DNA from: Nitrososphaerota archaeon
GTDB taxonomy: Archaea > Thermoproteota > Nitrososphaeria > Nitrososphaerales > Nitrosopumilaceae
Direction: 5' to 3'
Assembly: GCA_028867395.1 (NCBI GenBank)
Contig: JAGWGO010000050.1
Coordinates: 1-8,285 of the forward strand
DNA length: 8,285 nt
The position numbers and the translations under genes are program-made. A model generated the notes under the pieces. The model was not told the DNA's origin, made no database searches, and was given only the letters and a program-made list of their open reading frames with translations. This document shows positions 4,977 through 8,285 of the stretch, piece after piece (positions within the stretch are counted from its first letter, which is position 1; each line of letters begins with the position of its first letter).

Positions 4977-7040
4977 TTGAACAAGGATTTCGCAATACCA
5001 CTCACGGTTTTAGTTTCATTAATTCTGGCATTTTCCATGCTTGCCCCTGCAGCATACGCAGAAGGGAGCGGAAAATGGTCTGCCAAGCCTTACTTTGAGA
5101 TACAGGGTAACGCAACCGACTCTCCAAAGGGAACCACTCCTGTCCAGATATGGCAGGCCTATGGATTTAACAAGATGACATGTACCATGACATCACCGGT
5201 AGGTTGGGATTACGTAAACCTCTGTGGGCATGACCAGACAATTGCCATAGTTGACCCATATGACGACCCAACAATAGAAAGCGACCTTGCGGCATTTGGT
5301 TCCCAGTGGGGTCTGCCAGAATGCACATCAGACAACGGCTGCCTTGTGAAATTATTTCCAAGCGGGTCAGCACCTGACACAAATTCCACTTGGGCAATGG
5401 AAGAGTCACTTGATGTCGAGTGGGCCCACGCAACTTCACCTGGAGCAAAGATACTTCTTGTCGAGTCAAACTCTAGCAGCTTTTGGAGTCTTGTACACGC
5501 AATAAATTACACAGAAACCAACACTGACGCAAAACAGTTCTCAATTGGCTGGGGCGTCACAGAGTTTCCAAACGAGACCAAGTATGACTCTTATTTTGCA
5601 AAACCTGGAATCACATTTTTTGCACCCTCTGGCAACGGGGTCAGCCATCTCTATCCGTCTGCTTCTCCTGATGTGGTGTCAGTAGGTGGTACAACACTTG
5701 GCAATGTATCCAACGCGACAAGAAGCGAGACTGTATGGAGTGGAAGTTCCGGAGGAGAAAGCTCCTACGAACAAGAGCCCATATATCAGATAATCTTTGG
5801 AATCAACAGTGACGACAAGAGGGCAGTTCCTGACGTCGCATATGACGCAGACCCAAAGACAGGCTTTCCAGTCTATGATTCAACACCATATAACAACCAG
5901 ACAGGTTGGTTCCTAATTGGAGGGACAAGTGCAGGGGTCCCGCAGTGGGCCTCGATTGCAGCAATTGCAAACAGCCAGGGTGCCGCACTCTCGACCTACA
6001 AGTCCGGTGCCATGTCAAACCTCTACACTGCAGCAACAGGTTCTCTTTTCACTAGCAATTATCATGACATCAACCAGGGAGGCGCAGGAATTAACCAGGC
6101 AACACCAGGATTTGACTTTACGTCAGGACTTGGAAGTCCAATAGCAAACAGTTTTGTATCATTTTTATCGCCAAAACCAACATCTCCATCTATTCCGCTA
6201 AACCTGACTGCTGCTCCGTCAAACCAGCACCTCTCGCTTTCATGGCTTGCACCATCATTTACTGGAGGATCAAAGATTACAAAATACAACATCTACAGGG
6301 GAACAGACTTTGGAGGAGAGATGTACCTCACAACATTGCCTCCAACAAACGAGAGTTACGTCGACCCATGGCTTGAGAACGGAGTCACATACTACTATTA
6401 TGTTACCGCAGTAAACTCTGTAGGAGAATCACACAACTCAAACGAGGCATATGCAACTCCTGGCACGATATCGTCTGCCCCGCAGACACTTTCTGCATAT
6501 CTTACAAACGGTCAAGTATACCTGACATGGCAACCGCCTGCTGCGACCAACGGCTCTCCAATAAAACAATACAATGTATACAGAGGAACATCTGCAGGAA
6601 AAGAGACACTACTCACGTCGATTACTGATGGCACAACATCGTATGCAGATGCCGCAGTTGGAGCAAGTCCATCCTACTACTATTATGTTACTGCTGTCAA
6701 CTCTGTTGGAGAATCTATACCCTCAAACGAGATATCAGTGACAGAGCCCCCCGCTACATCTCAGCCTCCGCAGGATCTTACAATCATCACAGCAAAGAAC
6801 CAAGTCTTGCTTTCATGGAAAGTGCCATTCTATGACGGAGGCTCGCCCATTGTAAAGTACAACATCTATGCTGGCTCAAACTCTGGCGGCGAGATATTTC
6901 TCACATCCGTCTCGGATAAGGCATTCCAGTACACCAATTACCCACTTGTCAACGGAATAACATACTACTATTACGTAACGGCAATAAACGCCATCGGAGA
7001 GTCCAAGCAGTCAAACGAAGTGTACGGAACTCCAAGATAA
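4977..7040 (+). CDS. Secreted S53 (sedolisin family) serine-carboxyl peptidase with three fibronectin III domains
   Basis: The 687-residue protein starts at TTG; the frame is closed upstream by a stop at 4953-4955. A signal peptide covers residues 1-28, with a cleavage site after AAYA. The S53 catalytic domain follows (about 53-396): IAIVDPYDDPTIESDL (89-104), EESLD holding the Glu142/Asp146 pair of the catalytic triad, SIGWG (189-193), and GGTSAG with nucleophile Ser318. The family's C-terminal calcium loop is present at about 363-388 (HDINQGG to FDFTSGLGSP). Three tandem fibronectin III domains (about 404-496, 500-591, 596-687) end the protein, each with a TYYYYVTA-like strand. Family members are usually acid-active endopeptidases made with a propeptide of about 180 residues; here the mature-type start (TPVQIWQAYGF, 54-64) is only about 25 residues past the signal. 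No C-terminal anchor is seen. It likely degrades or processes protein outside the cell. Confidence 0.93.
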   Translation: MNKDFAIPLTVLVSLILAFSMLAPAAYAEGSGKWSAKPYFEIQGNATDSPKGTTPVQIWQAYGFNKMTCTMTSPVGWDYVNLCGHDQTIAIVDPYDDPTIESDLAAFGSQWGLPECTSDNGCLVKLFPSGSAPDTNSTWAMEESLDVEWAHATSPGAKILLVESNSSSFWSLVHAINYTETNTDAKQFSIGWGVTEFPNETKYDSYFAKPGITFFAPSGNGVSHLYPSASPDVVSVGGTTLGNVSNATRSETVWSGSSGGESSYEQEPIYQIIFGINSDDKRAVPDVAYDADPKTGFPVYDSTPYNNQTGWFLIGGTSAGVPQWASIAAIANSQGAALSTYKSGAMSNLYTAATGSLFTSNYHDINQGGAGINQATPGFDFTSGLGSPIANSFVSFLSPKPTSPSIPLNLTAAPSNQHLSLSWLAPSFTGGSKITKYNIYRGTDFGGEMYLTTLPPTNESYVDPWLENGVTYYYYVTAVNSVGESHNSNEAYATPGTISSAPQTLSAYLTNGQVYLTWQPPAATNGSPIKQYNVYRGTSAGKETLLTSITDGTTSYADAAVGASPSYYYYVTAVNSVGESIPSNEISVTEPPATSQPPQDLTIITAKNQVLLSWKVPFYDGGSPIVKYNIYAGSNSGGEIFLTSVSDKAFQYTNYPLVNGITYYYYVTAINAIGESKQSNEVYGTPR
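6186..7037 (+). repeat. Three tandem fibronectin III-coding repeats (about 285-288 base period)
   Basis: Three copies of a 95-96 codon unit lie head to tail. A closely matching core (TACTACTATTA followed by codons for VTA and VNSVGES or a variant) begins at 6390, 6675 and 6963. Copies 1 and 2 are more alike (both YYYYVTAVNSVGES) than copy 3 (YYYYVTAINAIGES), suggesting that 1 and 2 share a later duplication. The DNA similarity outside this core is moderate. Confidence 0.85.
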
Positions 7041-7091
7041 TTTTCTTGCCGGTTCCAAAAATCAAAATCTGAAATTGTTAATTGTATAGTT
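7041..7091. terminator. Convergent end region of the peptidase and purN genes
   Basis: Only about 50 bases separate the two convergent stops. On the plus strand TTTTC follows the peptidase stop directly. On the minus strand ATTTTGATTTTTGG (7054-7067) gives T runs 25-38 bases after the purN stop. Both fit archaeal T-tract termination; no strong hairpin is seen. Confidence 0.35.
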
Positions 7092-7709
7092 TTAGACCCT
7101 GACAACCTTTCTGCCCTTGGTCTTAATCCTTCCTTCTGCAAAGAGCTTTACTGCCTCTGGATAGACCTTGTGTTCTTGCTCTAGTATGCGCTTTGAGAGG
7201 CTCTCTTCTGTGTCATTATCTTTTACCTTTACAACCGACTGGAGTATTATGGGACCTGTATCGACACCCTCGTCGACAAAGTGCACCGTGCACCCAGAAA
7301 ACTTGACACCGTACTCTACTGCTTGTCTCTGCGAGTGTAATCCGGGAAATGCAGGAAGTATTGCGGGATGAATGTTGAGAATCCTTCCCTGGTATCTTCT
7401 GATAAATTCAGGGCTGATTATCCTCATAAAACCTGCAAGGCACACAAGACCGTTCTTTGGAGCTACATTATTTTGTTCAAGAACTGATACAATCTTTTGG
7501 TCATACTCCCAGCTCCCGCCCTTTGTGCCGCTGCTTTCGACCACGGCAGTCTTGACTCCAAGCTTTTGTGCAACCTTCAACCCCTTCGCATCAGGCTTGT
7601 TTGAAATTACGATGGCGGGATTTACTGGAATCTTTTCTCTTTTTACTGCGCGTAGTATGGCTTCCATGTTGGAGCCGCGCCCTGAGATCAAGATTGCCAG
7701 GTTTATCAT
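7092..7709 (-). CDS. purN: Phosphoribosylglycinamide formyltransferase (GAR transformylase)
   Basis: PurN moves the formyl group of 10-formyl-THF to GAR, the third step of purine synthesis, in the cytoplasm. The product has 205 residues, the normal size. ISGRGSNM (8-15) binds the phosphate of GAR. The catalytic residues are Asn112 and His114 in LNIHPAILP and Asp150 in HFVDEGVDTGPII. An in-frame ATG at 7778 exists, but the added residues lack family character. ATG 7707-7709 gives the standard MINLAILISGRGSN start and has a TATA-like box 26 bases upstream. The gene is a single unit on the minus strand, convergent with the peptidase. Its cosubstrate comes from FolD, encoded in this window. Confidence 0.95.
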   Translation of the reverse strand: MINLAILISGRGSNMEAILRAVKREKIPVNPAIVISNKPDAKGLKVAQKLGVKTAVVESSGTKGGSWEYDQKIVSVLEQNNVAPKNGLVCLAGFMRIISPEFIRRYQGRILNIHPAILPAFPGLHSQRQAVEYGVKFSGCTVHFVDEGVDTGPIILQSVVKVKDNDTEESLSKRILEQEHKVYPEAVKLFAEGRIKTKGRKVVRV

Positions 7710-7729
7710 GATTTGACTTGATTCTATGT

Positions 7730-7739
7730 GTAAATAAAC
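7730..7739 (-). promoter_or_regulatory. TATA-like box of purN
   Basis: GTTTATTTAC on the minus strand is centred about 26 bases before the ATG at 7709. This is the spacing for a leaderless archaeal transcript and supports the start chosen for purN. Confidence 0.5.
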
Positions 7740-7856
7740 GTCTTTTTTGTGATCAAGAAATAATGATAGATAATACATGATTCACTGGGTGTAATCTGTT
7801 ATTCTCATCTTTTCTTAATTAGAATCTCATGTGACTACTGCAGGGCTTGAATCTTA

Positions 7857-7877
7857 ACAAAATTACAAAATAAAAAT
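7857..7877 (-). terminator. Multiple T-runs after the last (minus strand) gene
   Basis: On the minus strand ATTTTTATTTTGTAATTTTG begins about 10 bases after the TAG stop at 7888. Three consecutive T runs are typical of an archaeal terminator. Confidence 0.5.
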
Positions 7878-7887
7878 GAAGAGTGGT

Positions 7888-8285
7888 CTAGCTTACAATG
7901 TCGCCAGGACACGGAGTTGTACTGTCTGATTGTGTGCAATAGTAAAAGTTGTTCCATGTCTGTCCACGGTAATGGTATGTCCAACCCCACTGGTTTTCAT
8001 TTAGGTTTGTGTATCCCGGGAAGTAAGCTGACAGCCAATCAAATACAGTTGTGGGCCCAGTCTGTCCGTTTCCGTACTTTCCAAGCAGGACGTCTGCCTT
8101 TGTTCCTCCGAAATCAAACGTTCCAATATTCCCAAATGTTGGATAGCCGGGAGGTGATGCAATTCCTGAAGCAGTAAAGTTGCCAACCCAACCGCCTTGC
8201 AATGTTCCTGAAGCATCTGAAGATTCGATAGTTCCTGCAGCGGGACTCGATGCTCCTGCAAATGTATTCCAATTGCCGACGTATC
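7888..8285 (-). CDS. C-terminal part of an unrecognised, probably extracellular protein
   Basis: The frame is open to the window edge and ends at TAG 7888-7890, so about 131 codons of a longer gene are visible; the often-proposed start TTG 8202 lies inside coding sequence and is not needed. The protein is rich in Gly, Ser, Thr, Asn, Trp and Tyr and nearly free of Lys and Glu in its last half, as in secreted or surface proteins. Recurrent Gly-Asn-Trp/Phe stretches (VGNWNTF and VGNFTASG) hint at a repeated beta-strand unit. Near the end are WGWTYHYRGQTWNNFYY and two cysteines (YYCTQSDSTTPCPG) that could form a disulfide. NFT and similar sequons would allow N-glycosylation. I recognise no catalytic motif and no C-terminal anchor. 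Family unknown. Confidence 0.72.
   Translation of the reverse strand, partial: YVGNWNTFAGASSPAAGTIESSDASGTLQGGWVGNFTASGIASPPGYPTFGNIGTFDFGGTKADVLLGKYGNGQTGPTTVFDWLSAYFPGYTNLNENQWGWTYHYRGQTWNNFYYCTQSDSTTPCPGDIVS

Noticed and set aside
7710..7778. 23-residue extension of purN upstream of ATG 7709
   Set aside because: It lacks PurN character and contains the TATA-like box placed for the 7709 start.
8001..8261. 86-codon minus-strand frame rich in Leu and Gln
   Set aside because: It is a same-strand shadow of the open secreted-protein frame, which continues unbroken through this stretch to the window edge.

Overview
The window looks like a chromosomal segment of an ammonia-oxidising archaeon (Thaumarchaeota/Nitrososphaerota), perhaps of the Nitrosotenuis/Nitrosotalea kind. 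This placement rests on gene content and style, not on a search. The archaeal signs are AT-rich TATA-like boxes about 25 bases upstream of several start codons (leaderless transcripts), frequent GTG and TTG starts, T-tract ends, a bc-type Rieske protein with a Tat signal, and small membrane-anchored and secreted proteins of unknown function. I see no phage, transposon, CRISPR, rRNA or tRNA signal.

Layout. Bases 1-689 hold the 3' two thirds of purD (+). A spacer follows with a T-rich end signal and a promoter-like box, then a roughly 61-codon gene (966-1150, +) that can only be read by assuming one missing G. A single-span membrane protein (1201-1647, -) is divergent from a Rieske iron-sulfur protein (1869-2483, +). 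Convergent to Rieske are two overlapping folate genes: 5-formyl-THF cyclo-ligase (2501-3064, -) and folD (3048-3917, -). Divergent from folD across about 50 bases is a two-gene unit (+): an unrecognised helical protein with a CxxCH motif, coupled by one base to a small cupin. Next is a large secreted S53 (sedolisin) peptidase with three C-terminal fibronectin type III domains (4977-7040, +). It is convergent to purN (7092-7709, -). The window ends in the 3' part of an unrecognised, probably extracellular protein (7888-8285, -).

How the genes relate. purD and purN encode steps 2 and 3 of purine synthesis. PurN needs 10-formyl-THF, which FolD helps supply, and the cyclo-ligase returns 5-formyl-THF to the active pool. 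Purine and one-carbon genes are therefore neighbours but sit in separate transcription units. The Rieske protein belongs to electron transport; its cytochrome b partner is not in the window. The S53 peptidase and the last gene belong to the cell exterior.

Most of the window is ordinary core genome. The items that most deserve a second look are the frameshifted small gene, the S53 peptidase that lacks the usual propeptide, and the CxxCH-protein/cupin pair. I did not find a clearly new multi-gene system.
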